A DNA stretch of 64,000 bases from Cryptomeria japonica (lineage: Eukaryota; Streptophyta; Pinopsida; Cupressales; Cupressaceae): assembly GCF_030272615.1 (NCBI RefSeq), contig NC_081413.1, positions 164,579,080 to 164,643,079 of the forward strand, written 5' to 3'. Shown here one piece after another: positions 46,116-58,086 of this stretch. The position numbers and the translations under genes are program-made. Positions within the stretch are counted from its first letter, which is position 1, and each line of letters starts with the position of its first letter. The notes beneath the pieces were generated by a model. That model saw only the letters and a list, made by a program, of their open reading frames with translations. It had not been told where the DNA came from and ran no database searches.

Positions 46116-46796
46116 TCAACCAACTTCATTACCATCCATGTCCTCAGTGAAAATCTTCTGCAGTTCCTGACAATAGTCCCCAGAGAGGTGCTCCCAACCT
46201 TCCACTTTCCAATCACTGTCATGATCTGAGGCCCACTTGGCCAAACAATCCGCCCCTCCATTCCATTCCCGAGGAATATGGATGAAGGACAGCTGCTCCA
46301 TTAAGGAGCTAATTTGGAGAATCTGTTGAACAATCCCTGCCAATTGCCACTGAATCCCACTCACCTTCTGCTCAGTCAACAAATTAACAACAATTTGTGA
46401 ATCCGATTCACAAATCACCTTCCTACAACCCAACGCCAAAGCCCTCTCCAATGCATAAAGAATCGCTAAACCCTCCATAAGATTATTAGACTGCCATCCT
46501 TTATGAACCGAGAAAAAGAAAACAACCTCCCCCCTGCTGTTCCTGCCAACACCCCCTATTCTAGCCGGGCCTGGGTTACCCCTAGATGAGCCATCAGTGT
46601 TAATCTTGATAAACTCCTCCTGAGGGGGTACCCACCTTCCCACCCTTTGCACCTTCTTAATAGCCCGTTTATCTCTTCGGACACAAGCAGAGGTCGGAGA
46701 TAGCTCCTGCAATCCAAGCCTACTCACAATATCTGCCTCGTCTCTACCCAGCGGGAAGTTCACCTCACACTTAGCTTCCACTGTCTCTTGAATCAT
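46116..46796 (-). pseudogene. LINE ORF2, C-terminal RNase H
   Basis: 226 residues in the ORF2 frame: INTDGSSRGNPGPARIG, MEGLAILYALERAL, CESDSQIVVNLL and HIPREWNGGADCLAKWAS. The acidic residues D-E-D-D of RNase H are recognisable. It ends ~110 bp before the A-rich tail. The RNase H domain occurs only in some plant L1 lineages. Confidence 0.88.
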
Positions 46797-48164
46797 AACT
46801 GTGATCCTATTCTAGACTTGTTGAACAAACTATTTGGCCTCACGGAAAATCCTCCTGTTCCTTTCGAGCTAGATCTGCCACAAAATGAAAATGGGCCCAA
46901 TATACCAGATAGTTTGGATGAAGGAGGACGGAATAGGAGGTCTGCCCAAACTGCTCCATAATTCCACCAGAGAATCAGCATGGACACAAGGATGCTTCCA
47001 CAGCCCCCACCAATAGTGCCAGATAAGCATAGAGAAAGGGCATCTGAAAAACAGATGAGATGAATCTTCCTCTCCGTTACCACACAGAACACAGATAGAG
47101 GGCCTCAAGAATCCCCGCTTGCGGATATTGTCCCATGTAAGACATCTATTCCAAGCCAAAGTCCAAGCAAAGCAATTACACTTCGGCCAAGAAGCATTAT
47201 TCCATACCTGTTTCCACCAATTCACTTCCCTTCCCTCGAGTCTTCGCCTCGTCAATTCCCAGTAACCACTAGCCACAGAAAAGATGCCCTTAGGATTTGG
47301 GGACCAAGCTAGCCCATCCCTCCCCTTAAGAGAGCTACAGTGTCTATTCGCCAAAATGCCCTACAGCTCGGCACATTCTTCCTCCATCCCAACCACCGCC
47401 CACTCATTAGGATTCTTCCACCTTTCCAAATCCAGCTGACCGCACCTGTAGACCACCCTAAAATCACTCACCCTTGACCATCCCGCATCCAAAAACCTCT
47501 GGCCCAGGTTTCCAAGGTTAGGAAACTGATCAAGGATGGGAGGGTAACCATCCCAAGAGTCCTTCCAGAAAAGGACCTCTTCCCCCCTTCTACAAATCCG
47601 GAAAAGCCCTGCCTTAATGAGAGAAGCCCCCCGCTTAAGTGTGTTCTAGATCGAAGAGCCCTTTCCTTCAAGCGGATATCTAGGGATTTCCTCCAACGGG
47701 ATCCTCTGCATATATTTATTGGCCAGAATCCTGGCCCAACCTCAATCCTGCTCAACACACCACCTCCAATACAGTTTAGCTGCAAGAGCCTCCCCAAAAA
47801 TAATAGATTGCCTTAACCCTAGCCCCCCTGCCTGCTTTGGGCTACACACCAGATCCCAGTTGACCAGACTCCACTTGGAAGCAGAAAGATTTCCTGCCCA
47901 TAAGAACTGCCTAGCCAGAGAATCCAAGCCCTTCAAGAACCACTTAGGTGCCACCTAAAGCATACATCGATAGGTCGGCAATGCCTGAACCACCGACTGA
48001 ATCAGTTGGACCCTCCCTGCAAAGGATAACCATCTATGGGTCCAGTGTTCAACCTTCGATCGAAATTTATCCAAAATCCCCTGCCACGACTCCCTAGGAG
48101 GGTTGCCAGGAGAGATAGGAATTCCTAAATAGGTCAAGGGCAGGGAGCCAATTTGGAATCTCAT
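46797..48164 (-). pseudogene. LINE ORF2, RT thumb to zf-RVT region
   Basis: Same frame as the last RT piece. Segments: LPLTYLGIPISPGNPPR and VEHWTHRWLSFAGRVQLIQS (47955-48164), WFLKGLDSLARQFLWAGN (47742-47954), then WWKQVWNNASWPKCNCFAWT, RCLTWDNIRKRGF and CVLCGNGEEDSSHLFFRCPF (46869-47354), the zf-RVT domain. Single stops separate the pieces. Confidence 0.85.
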
Positions 48165-49233
48165 AATAACAACAATCCTCCTTTGGATATCTTCAGGAGT
48201 GTTGAAAAAGAGGATAGAAGACTTATCCTCATTAATCCTCTAGCCAGACGCCGCAAGATATACATCCAAGACCTTCCGTAAATTAGAAGCTTCGTTGATC
48301 CAGGCTAGCCCCATAAGGGCTGTATCATCCACAAACTGCAAGTGAGACTGCGGCTGCAGGTCATTACCCCAATTCCAACCTTGAATATTACCCAGGCCCA
48401 CATTATGCTTAATCAGCCTCCCTAGACCCTCAACAAGAAGAATGAATAAATAAGGGGAGAGGGGATCCCCCTGGCAGAGACCCCCGCGAGGCCCCGAACA
48501 ACTCAGTATGATCCCCATTGATAAGCACCGAAAAAGAGGTGGACGTAACACAACTCATCACCCACTCGATCCATTCATCAGCAAAACCAAAAGCCCGAAG
48601 GATCTTCTGAAGGAAGGACAACCGAACTCTATCATATGCCTTGGCCATATCCAGCTTGATAAACATAGCCTTTTCCTTGGAGGTTGCCATAGAGTGGATG
48701 GTTTCCGTAGCAATGACCACCCCATCTAGAATTTGGTAGCCTTCCACAAACCCACTTTGCTCCTCCGAAATAACACTCCCCAGGCACTTCTTCAATCTGT
48801 CTGCAATCGATTTAGAGATGATCTTGTAAATCACATTGCAAAGAGAGATGGGGCAGAACTGACCTAACCGATCGACCCCTTCACATTTGGGGATTAGAGA
48901 AATGAAGGTCGCATTCAAAGCCCTAAGCATCTGCTTATTTCTCTGGGATTCCTGGACCACATCCAATAAATCAAGCTTGATAATATCCTAGAACTCTTGA
49001 AAGAACTCAACCGGGAACCCATCCGGTCCAGGAGCCTTCCCTTTCCTCATATGGAAGACAATCCTCTCGAGTTCTTCCATCAAGATAGGCCCCAGAAGTT
49101 TCTCATTCATCTCCCTCGAGACAAGAGAAGGGATGCAAGCTAGAACCAAATTCTCCTCCTCTGTTTCCCCCTGAGATTCTTCCTTAAAGAGGAAATGGAA
49201 AAACTGAAGAGCCTCCCTAGACATCTCCTGCAA
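48165..49233 (-). pseudogene. LINE ORF2, reverse transcriptase
   Basis: Pieces 48988-49233 (KAPGPDGFPVEFFQEF), 48430-48966 (RPISLCNV-like, EEQSGFVEGYQILDGV, FIKLDMAKAYDRVRLSFL) and, after a frameshift near 48480-48500, 48240-48551 (GGLCQGDPLSPYLFILLVEG and LQFVDDTALMG). The active-site FVDD is intact. Target-primed reverse transcription is its role in the family. It is broken by two stops and the frameshift. Confidence 0.88.
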
Positions 49234-49242
49234 GGATAAGCA

Positions 49243-50421
49243 CTACTCACCTCTATCATTAACTAGAATAGAAATGGAATTTCCGTGTCTCCTTGCTTTC
49301 ACTGAGTTGAAGAAGAAAGCCGTATTCTTGTCCCCCTCCTTCAGCCAATCAATGCAGGCTCTCTGCTTCCAATAAACTTCTTCCCTAGTCTCCCATTCCT
49401 CAACCACCTTGACAGCCTTGTCTTCCTCTCTGAGCAAATCCTTCGACAACCCATGCTCTCTGATTTCCCTGGTGATCTCACTCAACACAATTTGGGCAGC
49501 TTTCTTCTCATGAAAGATGTTCCCAAACCCTTGCCGGTTCCATTGTTTAAGCTGGCGCTTAACAAATTGCAGCTGTTTGGCAAAATTGAACATGGCAGTG
49601 CCAAAGGCCTGCCTGCCTTTCCTCCACTAGTCCGCCACCAGATCCTGTAAAGAAGGGTCCCTAAGCCACATAAGTTGAAATTTGAAAGAAGGCGAGCGGG
49701 CAACCCAAGCCAAGGACGAAACCAACTTGATGGGCCAATGATCCGACCCTCTCCAGTCAAGAATCTCAGAAGTTGTGGACCACCCCCCGCCAATCCAAAA
49801 GCAAGACACCAGAAAGCGATCCAACCGTTCAGCGATCCAATTCTCACCAACCCTCTTGTTGTTCCAAGAGAACACGCCATTGCTAGGCTTGATGTCAACT
49901 AGCTGCAGCCGGGATATACTATCCTGGAAGAGGACTGAAGACGGTTCCAACTGCATGACACCCCCCTTCTTCTCACTCAACTCTAGAATGGCATTGAAAT
50001 CTCTTGCCATAATCCAAGGATGAAAAGGGACCAACCTTCGCATACCAACAACATGAGACCATAAGTTATGCTTACCCTGAAGATCAGTGGGAGCATAGAT
50101 ATTTGAAAACAAAATGACTTCCCCAGTCTCGAGGCTAGAAAGCACCCCGGATATCGAGTATCTAGAAGCGGCCCACCAGATAGGGTGAAGCCTTAAAGGG
50201 TTCCAAAGATAGGCTACTCCTCCTACGGATCCAGCTGCCCCAACACACTGACATTCGCCACGCCCCCACAACTTTGGCACAAGACCCATCATACTCTCCA
50301 CTGACAGTTTAGTTTCTTGCAAGAAAAGGATATCAGGAGCATGATTCCTAATCAAATCTCGAACAACTTTTTGTCTAGGGCCGTTGTTCAAGCCCCTTAC
50401 ATTCCATGAGAGTACGATCAT
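49243..50421 (-). pseudogene. LINE ORF2, endonuclease domain
   Basis: The open part at 49627-50421 (264 residues) starts MIVLSWNVRGLNN, then ILFLQETKLS, WIMARDFNAIL, ERLDRFLVS and GSDHWPIKL. These are the motifs of APE-like (exonuclease-endonuclease-phosphatase) LINE nucleases. The usual GDFN is ARDFN here. A TAG at 49627 interrupts the frame, which continues in 49243-49593 (QLKQWNRQGFGNIFHEKK; WKQRACIDWLKEGDKNTAFF), the standard linker before RT. Confidence 0.88.
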
Positions 50422-51845
50422 TTGGGAGGGTTGGAAAAGTGAGAATCCAAGGTCTTAACTGACCCTAACTCAATCAAATTCTCTCCCATCATTTTGATTT
50501 TATCCACATCCTTCTTTCTGCCAGCCTTTGAGATTTTTTCTGAGGCACTTTTCTTAAAATCCTTCTGATAAAGACCCAGGTGAACATAAGACTTACTAGT
50601 CCTAGCTCCAGCCGGTTCCAATTTCAGGGCTATCGGGGACCCCTCCCCCCCACCCAAAATCGCCTCCGAACCAGGGATGAGTCCCAACTCAGCCCCTATA
50701 GCTTGCTCCAACTCCATTTGTTGGTCTCCAGTCACTACCAAGGCCTGGGAAAAGTCCTCCCTAGCTTTTTCCGGTGCCTCCCCTGAAGCCCCCTGATCCA
50801 GCGGGGTAAATCCCAGATTCACTTCCTGTTGGCTGAGGTTGTCCAGTGCTTCAAATCTATTAAAAGTATCCTCCTCCTGTCTCTCCTGAAGGGACCTCTT
50901 TTGGCCTCGATTTCTGTTCCTTGTCTTCACTGGAACAAACCCCTCAGCCCCCACAACACCAGTCACCATAGCACTTTTACCTTTATCCGCCCTATCTTGA
51001 CCCTGAGCCTGTTGTTGAGGTTGGTACACCACTGGTTTATATCTAGGGCATTTACGTTGAAGATGACCATACTCATGACACAGTCAACAGTGAAAGGGTA
51101 GAGTCTCATAGTCTAGCTGTTGAACCCATGAGTAAGAGCCCACACACATATCTACAACATCTGGTAATGGTTTACTAAGATCAATTTCAACACAAATGCG
51201 CGCAAAGGTCATTACCTTTCTCCCTAGGGTTTGCGATGAAGATCCCACTGGTTTCCCCAGCAGTGCTGCTAACATCCTTAACACGTCCTCTCGACAACAT
51301 TCCACTGGAAGACGTGGTAATTGAACCCATACAGGGACCCTGTTTGGGAGCACCTCCGAAGGGTTAAACCCCGCATGCCAAGGTTTGATGAACAACCCCA
51401 CCTGATTGTGAAAATATGGGCCTCCTTCAAAAACCCTATTTTGGTCCTCCATACAATTGAAAGTAACCATGAAATAATTGTTCGCCAGTAGCATAATCTC
51501 CATTTCCCCATCTGGTGCCCAAGACCTCTGCGCCCAGTTTTCCAGGAACTGCAGGGAGACCCTCATTCCCAGAAATTTGCAGTAGAGCGAGTGTTTTGAA
51601 AAGTACTCCACATCTTCCGCTATCATCTCTGGAGGAATGACTAGCTTCGGCCTTTCACTGCATCTCTCTAGGCACCCATTAATCTTCGTAAGGTGAGAAT
51701 TACCATTACTTCCAGTCCTCGGTTCTGAGGAAAAAAGGGTATTGGAAAATGTCTTCATATTCTGAGGTGGGGGTTTAGATCCCACCGCTGCACGGAAGTC
51801 CATGGCTAGAGCCCCCCGAGAGGCCTCACCACCAAAACTCGACAT
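50418..51845 (-). pseudogene. LINE ORF1 (RNA-binding protein), one internal stop
   Basis: Starts MSSFGGEASRGALAMDF at 51845. The first 253 residues form the DUF4283-type domain (FLGMRVSLQFLENWAQRSW, LFIKPWHAGFNPSE, VPVWVQLPRLPVE). A TGA lies within the CCHC knuckle: C-stop-L-C-HEYGH-LQRK-C (C-x2-C-x4-H-x4-C). The frame then continues another ~204 residues, basic and Ser/Glu-rich, to 50418. The stop codon overlaps the ORF2 start as ATGA (50418-50421), so the two ORFs are arranged for coupled translation. It would coat the LINE RNA. Confidence 0.85.
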
Positions 51846-52282
51846 TGTAACTCAAAAAGTTTTAAAGGGGCACGAAGGCCAACCAAAAACCCCATCCCGA
51901 AGAAACCCTAGAGAAAGCACCGCCCCAACAACTCCCCCTTCCAAGCTCCTCCCAAAAGAACCCCCAAACTGACCCCCCAAACCCCACGGGAGTCCCATCG
52001 GGAGCCCACTACCCGCAACTTACCGGAGCCCTTCCTCCCGCGCAGCCACCCCTAACTCCCGCGTAGCCAATCTTCCCCCAATGGCCGACGCAACAGCTCT
52101 TCCCTCCAGCCGCTCCCAGCTCGCCGCTCTCCCCCGACAACCTTCACTCCCCTCCCCTATTGCACCTGCACCAGAGTCCTCCCGCGAGCTAGGGCTTCGA
52201 AACCCTAGCTCGACAGCTCGACACCTCCTGCACGCGCGCCATCTAGTCAAACAATAAAATTCATATTATTTTATTAGAATTT

Positions 52283-52916
52283 AACTATATATGTTTTCAG
52301 TCAAATTAATTGATCCATATTTATGAGTAGTGGTTCACACATGGATGGTCCATTAACATTCATTGCATCTAGGCAATGCTCACAACGATGAAACACTAGA
52401 ATTTTTTAAGAGGTTACACATCTCATACTCAAGTAAATTAATTATAGAATTTCTCCAAGATCAAGCCTACACAACTTACTACCCTATTTGATAGTTTTAT
52501 TGATTAAAATAGACAAAAAAGACCTTGTCTATCCTTAAAAAATGGATGTCAATCTATAAAACATTAAAGACAATTGACATGCCCATATTCAATTCACAAT
52601 TGTTTTTCTTATATTACATTAGTCACTAAAATTTAAATCCCTTATAATTAAGATTAAAGCATATTTAATTTCTTATATTACATTATTCCCTAAGATTCAA
52701 ATCCCTCAAAATTATGATTAAAACAGATTTTACTTATGAATTGACTTTTAACAACATGGGTTCCCCTTGAACTGTATACTCTTTCCTAATTTTGTAAATC
52801 GATAAAAAACCCCATAATAACTTCCATTCCCAGGATTAGTCAAGGGAACACAAAGGTCATCTGCCTTCGATCCTTCCTTACTGGTGCCCGCGGGCTCTCT
52901 GCAAACGATCTGAAAA
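52283..52916 (+). promoter_or_regulatory. Upstream region of the OSTC gene
   Basis: 634 bp between the LINE target duplication and the OSTC start codon. It is A/T-rich up to ~52820, then more balanced. A GATAAAAAACC stretch is near 52801, but there is no clear TATA box at a fixed distance. The LINE inserted within 0.65 kb of the start codon may have displaced older upstream sequence. Confidence 0.35.
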
Positions 52917-53423
52917 ATGTCCAGCAAGATTCAAACACCCGCATCTCCAGATCCCTCATTTTCTTCGATGGATCCAATCCTCCTCCTCTTGCAGCTCCCA
53001 TACACAGCCCTGAGAGTCCCGCGCATGCGCCTGAAGCTGCCCTCACTATCTCTGCCCTCGCCCATGGTGGTGTTTGCCCTTATATTGATCACTTATTTCC
53101 TGGTGGTGTCAGGTTTCATCTACGATGTCATAGTGGAACCGCCTGGCATCGGCAGCACGCAGGATCCAGTCACGGGGACTGTTAAACCGGTGGTGTTTCT
53201 TTCAGGGAGAGTAAACGGGCAATACATTATTGAAGGGCTTTCATCGGGGTTTATGTTCGTGCTGGGTGGTGTGGGGGTTATTTTGCTGGATTTAGCGCTG
53301 GACAAGCACAGGGCAAGGAACGTTAGGATTTCTTTTGCCGCGGCTGGGGTTTCGTCCGTGGCGATTGCGTACATCATGAGCATGCTCTTCGTTCGCATCA
53401 AAATTCCTGGTTATATGCGTTGA
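52917..53423 (+). CDS. OSTC: Oligosaccharyltransferase complex subunit OSTC (DC2 type)
   Basis: 168 residues, intronless. An accessory subunit of the ER-membrane oligosaccharyltransferase that transfers glycans to Asn of nascent proteins. In animals OSTC/DC2 links STT3A complexes to the Sec61 channel; the plant role is presumed similar. Three membrane segments are visible: residues ~49-72 (VVFALILITYFLVVSGFIYD), ~104-127 (GFMFVLGGVGVILLDLAL) and ~137-159 (AAAGVSSVAIAYIMSMLFVR). Conserved family pieces include DVIVEPPGIGS between TM1 and TM2, YIIEGLSSGF before TM2 and the C-terminal IKIPGYM. The length is near the plant norm (~170; animal ~150). The first ATG (AAAATGTCC) is chosen; the next in-frame ATG is 17 codons later. 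G/C content is well above its flanks and the frame is unbroken, so this is probably a working gene. Confidence 0.95.
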   Translation: MSSKIQTPASPDPSFSSMDPILLLLQLPYTALRVPRMRLKLPSLSLPSPMVVFALILITYFLVVSGFIYDVIVEPPGIGSTQDPVTGTVKPVVFLSGRVNGQYIIEGLSSGFMFVLGGVGVILLDLALDKHRARNVRISFAAAGVSSVAIAYIMSMLFVRIKIPGYMR

Positions 53424-54330
53424 TTAGGGCATCCGACCCTTGATTGAGGTAAAGGTTTTGCATCGAGCTAGGGTTTAGTTTATAACAATGGCCAGTACAA
53501 TAATGTCGATGCCCTTAGGAAGAAATTTGCACTTTTCTCAAGTTCGGGAAAATTCTTTTTAGTTCTGTGGTTTGATTAAATATATGAACATGGATTTCCC
53601 GATCTTAACTAAGCTAGTTTTTTTTGGTCAAAGAGAAATTATGTACAGTGAGAAAATTTGCTAGCAAATAGTTTTGTTGTTTTTATCAAGAAATTTACAC
53701 TTTTTTTTAAGTGTGAGTGATGTTTTCTATGTTCTGAACTTTAATTTGGATACTAAGTGTGGATTCTCGGTGCTTAGTTGAGATAGATATCAATTTTGAG
53801 AAGAAATTTAGCTATTGGTTTTCTTCAAAATTGTTAGCAAAATAATGTCTTCGTTTTGTAATGAATTTTTTTCACTATGTTTATTTGTGGGAGAATTTTT
53901 TAGATCTTCATGGTTTAATCTGGAAGTATCGGTGCTTAAGCAAGCCGGGGAAAGTGGGGATTACTTTTCATATATCTTATGCAACAAAAAATTATTAGGC
54001 AAATAATATCATTGTTTTATAATTATTTTTTCAACTTTGTTCAAGTGCAAGAGAATTCTGTAGATCTCTGTGGTTTAATCTGGATATAAAGATTCAGTGC
54101 TTAATCAAGCCAGGGAAAGTGGGGGTTACTATTCAATATCTTATGCAGCAAAAAAATGTTGGTAAATTGCTTTTGATGTTTATGTGAAGAAAGTTGCAAT
54201 TGCTTTGAAGTTTATATATATTATGAAACATTAGAGCTAAATTGAGAAATTACATGAGTTGACAATTGACATACAAATTAATGAAATTTCAATGTTTAGT
54301 TATTTCAATTTGAGTTTTGAGTTTTTATTA
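53424..54330 (+). repeat. OSTC 3' flank with degenerate ~200 bp repeats
   Basis: Units near 53520-53600, 53690-53800, 53860-54000 and 54030-54170 share GTGGTTTAATCTGGA, CGGTGCTTA and AAGCCRGGGAAAGTGGGG-type words. Unit 3 and unit 4 are the clearest pair. The ORF at 53815-54006 is part of a repeat. Confidence 0.65.
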
Positions 54331-54339
54331 TCGAAGTGC

Positions 54340-56640
54340 ATATACAAAACACAAAAAATGAAAATGCTAAATTTTCAAAGAGGCAAAATGTAGACAATCT
54401 AATAGTTAATGCTGTTATGCCTCTTCCTCATCGTTGCCTAAATCAAATTTAGACTTTGTATTGGATTTACTGTCAATATTATGGGCTACCTCATCCAATG
54501 GAACACTCATCAATCCTTCATGTGCCTTCTCATCAATCAATGTGATGTCCGTAGGATCAACATTTCACCCTAAAGTTGGAGTTTATTGATACTCATGAGT
54601 CTTTTGATCTTGAAGCCGCAAGGCACTATATGCATGGGCTTCAAGTTCTGTGGTCATCAAGAGGAAGCTTGTTCCACTGGATAGAGTAGATGAAGTCATA
54701 TGTGGACTAATTCCTCTTTACGATAGAGGAATCAACAACCTATGAAAGGATTTGAATAGCAAGTTTTCTCAGTTGTGGTGTATCCTTGCCATATCTTTTC
54801 CACCTTCCAATGGGGTTGGTTTGAGATAATGTCACTCTATCTACTTTCGCCTTTGTTTTACTGAATGTTGGATTGCAATTAGCAAAGGCAAGTCATTATG
54901 TGCGAAGTAAAGTTAACTCCTCACGTGATACATCTTTCGAAGAGCTTCCATTAATCCTTTTTTCAACTTTTTTTATCATCAAAAAGAGGCATTCTCCCAT
55001 TTTTGGTGCATACTGTTTAGGATTTCAAGCAAAGATTGCCATATGATGTAGGGTGTTTGATAGTGTTTCATTGTTGTGTCACAATGGGCTTTGATGTGCT
55101 GCTCATATAATCCCAAATTAGGATCCTTGTCATAAAAAAATGCTTGTTTCATCCATCCAAGTATTCTGTCAAACGCCTCAATAATCTCTCCAAGATTAGG
55201 AGGATATGTATCCACATAGCTAATGACATCTACAATGTGTGAGATGGAGGAGCAAACATATCTACAAACAAAAAATTCAAAAAAGAATAATACTAAGACT
55301 CAAATGACAAAGAGTGAATGCTAAAACAAAAATGAATAAGACTATCAAGCTATAAACATTACTAAATTAATGATTTAAAAAAAAAAATCAAAATTCCCTT
55401 ACTTTACAATGGATCCAATCATCATCAAGGATTGTTTGTTTCACAATTTTTCCTTTATAGTGTTTGCATCAAGTCCTCACTTTGGACTAATCACGATAAA
55501 TTGTAGAGCCTTTCTCACGTCAAGCATCCTCTCTAACAAAATGAAGTAATCAACATGTCCAATCTCCACAGAGGATTTCCTTCCTCAAAAAAGTCTTGAA
55601 AAGAGCGAGGTGTTGGTTACAACTGAACATTTGAATATCATTATATCTCTGGCTTTTATCACTATTTTTTCACCCAATCTATTTTACCTGTCTTTTGATG
55701 TATGAACATATTATGGGGTCCAAAAGATATTTGTAATCGCGCTCCACTATTAGGCCAACTAATTTGCACACATGCCAAATCGATGACCAATGAATAACAT
55801 TTGAGCCACTGACCTTCTCAATTCCTATCATAAACTCTTCTTGAACAATCAGCAAGTCTAAGGAAATAAAAAGTAGTTGTACGTGTTACTGATGTTGATG
55901 AGTAGTCGATGTTTAATATTAGTTAACCCATCCATGACAATAAAGGAACATGGCCTTGTCCATGTCTGGCTCATGTCCTTTGTACCATATTCACCTTAGC
56001 ATATTTATCAAGGAGGATGGTGCATGGTTTATATTTTTTTAGGGAAGCAAATCAGGGACCGATAGAGATTGCATCTTTGAACATTAGCTATTTTTTAGGG
56101 AGGCAAATTAGGGACCAATAGAAATCGCATCTTTGAACATTTGTTTGAAATAAGGAGAACATGCCACATGAAATGGGATAGCATGTGCAAAGAAAAATTT
56201 AGCAATGAAAGACTTATTGTGATCATTCAACACACCTTACCACTAGTTTTCCTCTTTCCTCCTGTAGAGAAGCCATAGCTGATTGTTTATACTCTATTGG
56301 CATTGGCATACCCTTAGACCATGCTTCACCCTCCGTAAACCATCTATTAACTTCCACCTTCTCAGCTATCTTTATTTTTGGACAAAACTTAACCCCTTGT
56401 CTGTAATGACCAGTAGGTAACTATATGCCTTGTTGTATCTCCTTTTAAAATCTTTGTTGTTTATACAGCATAACCACACTCTAGTCCCACCTTATTCTTT
56501 TTTATTTGGTCTATGTGTAGAGTTGTCACAAATTGGAGAGAAGAAATTAAAAGGGTCTGAAAGGGCCCTTTGCGTAAGGTTTCAAGAGGGCAGAAAGGAC
56601 ACTTAAATGGGTTATGTGCGATATGTTCCATTACGAACAC
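54340..56640 (-). pseudogene. Decayed hAT-family transposase
   Basis: At ~54640-54779 the minus strand reads LRKLAIQILS-stop-VVDSSIV, RN-stop-STYDFIYS and NKLPLDDH, which is the hAT C-terminal dimerisation signature (the conserved RNWS..HSK..N-L pattern with Trp codons turned to stops). A little upstream, 54979-55215 encodes ILGWMKQAFFYDKDPNLGLY and IIWQSLLEILN, in keeping with the region before the dimerisation domain. Near 56560-56600 MEHIAHNPFKCPFC could be the remains of a BED-type zinc finger, the usual hAT N-terminus. Many stops; terminal inverted repeats were not identified. The central part (55250-56500) is unassigned. Confidence 0.6.
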
Positions 56641-56885
56641 TGATTTTTTTAATAGATGTTACTTATAATTTATCTACAATAAATATAGCAGCTCAACAAA
56701 TTCTGGAACAGCACTTCATTAAGATTTTTTTACTCTTACACAAATGGTGACTCATTAAAATTCTGAATATAGAGAGAGATTAACAGCTTTAACAATTCCT
56801 TTTCAGAGTTATATGTTAGAAACTTCTTGCGTTGCTGCAATCTACAATCCTTAAAATCACACCCAGGAGTCCCTTTTTTACTATT

Positions 56886-57015
56886 AAACTAAACTGCTAT
56901 GCTGAAACTAGTTAAGTGCTGAGCTGACTGTTATGTCGAAATAGACTGCTAAACTAAACTGCTATGCTGAAACTAGTTAAGTGCTGAGCTGACTGTTATG
57001 TCGAAATAGACTGCA
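56886..57015. repeat. 65 bp tandem duplication
   Basis: AAACTAAACTGCTATGCTGA starts at 56886 and again at 56951; both units are identical through GTCGAAATAGACTGC. A recent event by its lack of differences. Confidence 0.95.
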
Positions 57016-58067
57016 CTCAATCCAAAGGATGAAAACCCATGAGCATCTCAAATGGAGGTTGAGGACGAAAACTTCCATTTTTCCAATCAGTGGTTCCAAT
57101 TCTGAAGGCACATAAGTGCTCAAAATGAGAATTCTGAAAATGAAAGTCCGATTTCCTTTTTCTGAAGGATCCTTGCATCCCTGTAATGTCTCTAGTATGG
57201 GTATGCATCCAAAAGGGCAGGGGATATATCCTTGGGGGACATAGAGTATTTCTGATGCTTTTATGGAGGAATATAATTTAATCTTTAGAAACAGGGGATT
57301 TTTAAGGTTAAATAAGTTAATTACAGCCGAGGATGCTGTATTTTTTGTGTCTAGTTGAGGAATGGTTTAATTCCCAATGAAAAATTGGGAGCTGTATTGT
57401 TTACCATGAACAATTTGTCTACAAAAGAAAAATTCCTTATTTTTGTTTGAAATATATTTTGTTCTTTGTATGAAGGAAAATTTTCTTTTTCAAAGTGGGG
57501 ACTAATAGGAATGAACTTATGTATGATCCTATAATAAATTATGATCTTAGAAGTTTTTTGGTTCAATCAAATCTGTGATGCAGGATTTTCTTTATTTTTA
57601 ACTGAGCTAGAGTTTAGCTTTGAGAAATCTTGTTTGCTGCAAGGAATGGCCAGTAAAATAATTACTCTTGATGATTTTGTGAGGGAATTTGCACTTTAAA
57701 CTTGCATACAAGCAAAAATCGTTGGGGGAAAAAAATCGGCAAACCAAAAGTATAATCGGATTTTTAAAAAATCTTTCAATTTTTTATAAAAAATAGACAA
57801 AAACTACTATTTTTTTTTTTTTCAAAAAACTTGGCATTTCCATGGCATAAAGTTATAGAGAGCAAATAAAGTAGAGTTTAACCCATGAATTGTAGAAAAT
57901 AGATTTTTGTTGTTTATATTCATATTGCTGATTACATAAGCAAATATAATATTGCTAAGTCTTTTTGAATGTTTTGATGACAAATTTGTAGAACAACTTG
58001 TCTTTTGGGCCGAATTTGAAGTTGGGGAGACAAGCTATGTGTAATGTCCTCAATTTGAAAGGTGACA
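57016..58067. other. Spacer without recognisable gene
   Basis: Short ORFs only. 57590-57710 is a diverged copy of the OSTC 3' flank at 53440-53545: both run GAGCTAG-GTTTAG, AATGGCCAGTA-AATAAT and GAATTTGCACTT or GAAATTTGCACTT. Confidence 0.55.
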
Positions 58068-58086
58068 ATTAATTAAATTGATTTTT

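Larger units (their letters stand above)
46005..52262 (-). mobile_element. L1-type LINE with RNase H, nearly full length
   Basis: Flanked by ATATTATTTTATTAGAATTT, 20 bp, at 45985-46004 and 52263-52282. On the minus strand: a G/C-rich 5' UTR, ORF1 (DUF4283-like plus zinc knuckle), ORF2 (endonuclease, RT, zf-RVT, RNase H), an AATAAA signal and an A-rich tail (46005-46030). The order and the extra RNase H fit plant L1 elements that carry an RNase H domain. Premature stops and at least one frameshift make it inactive. Confidence 0.95.
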
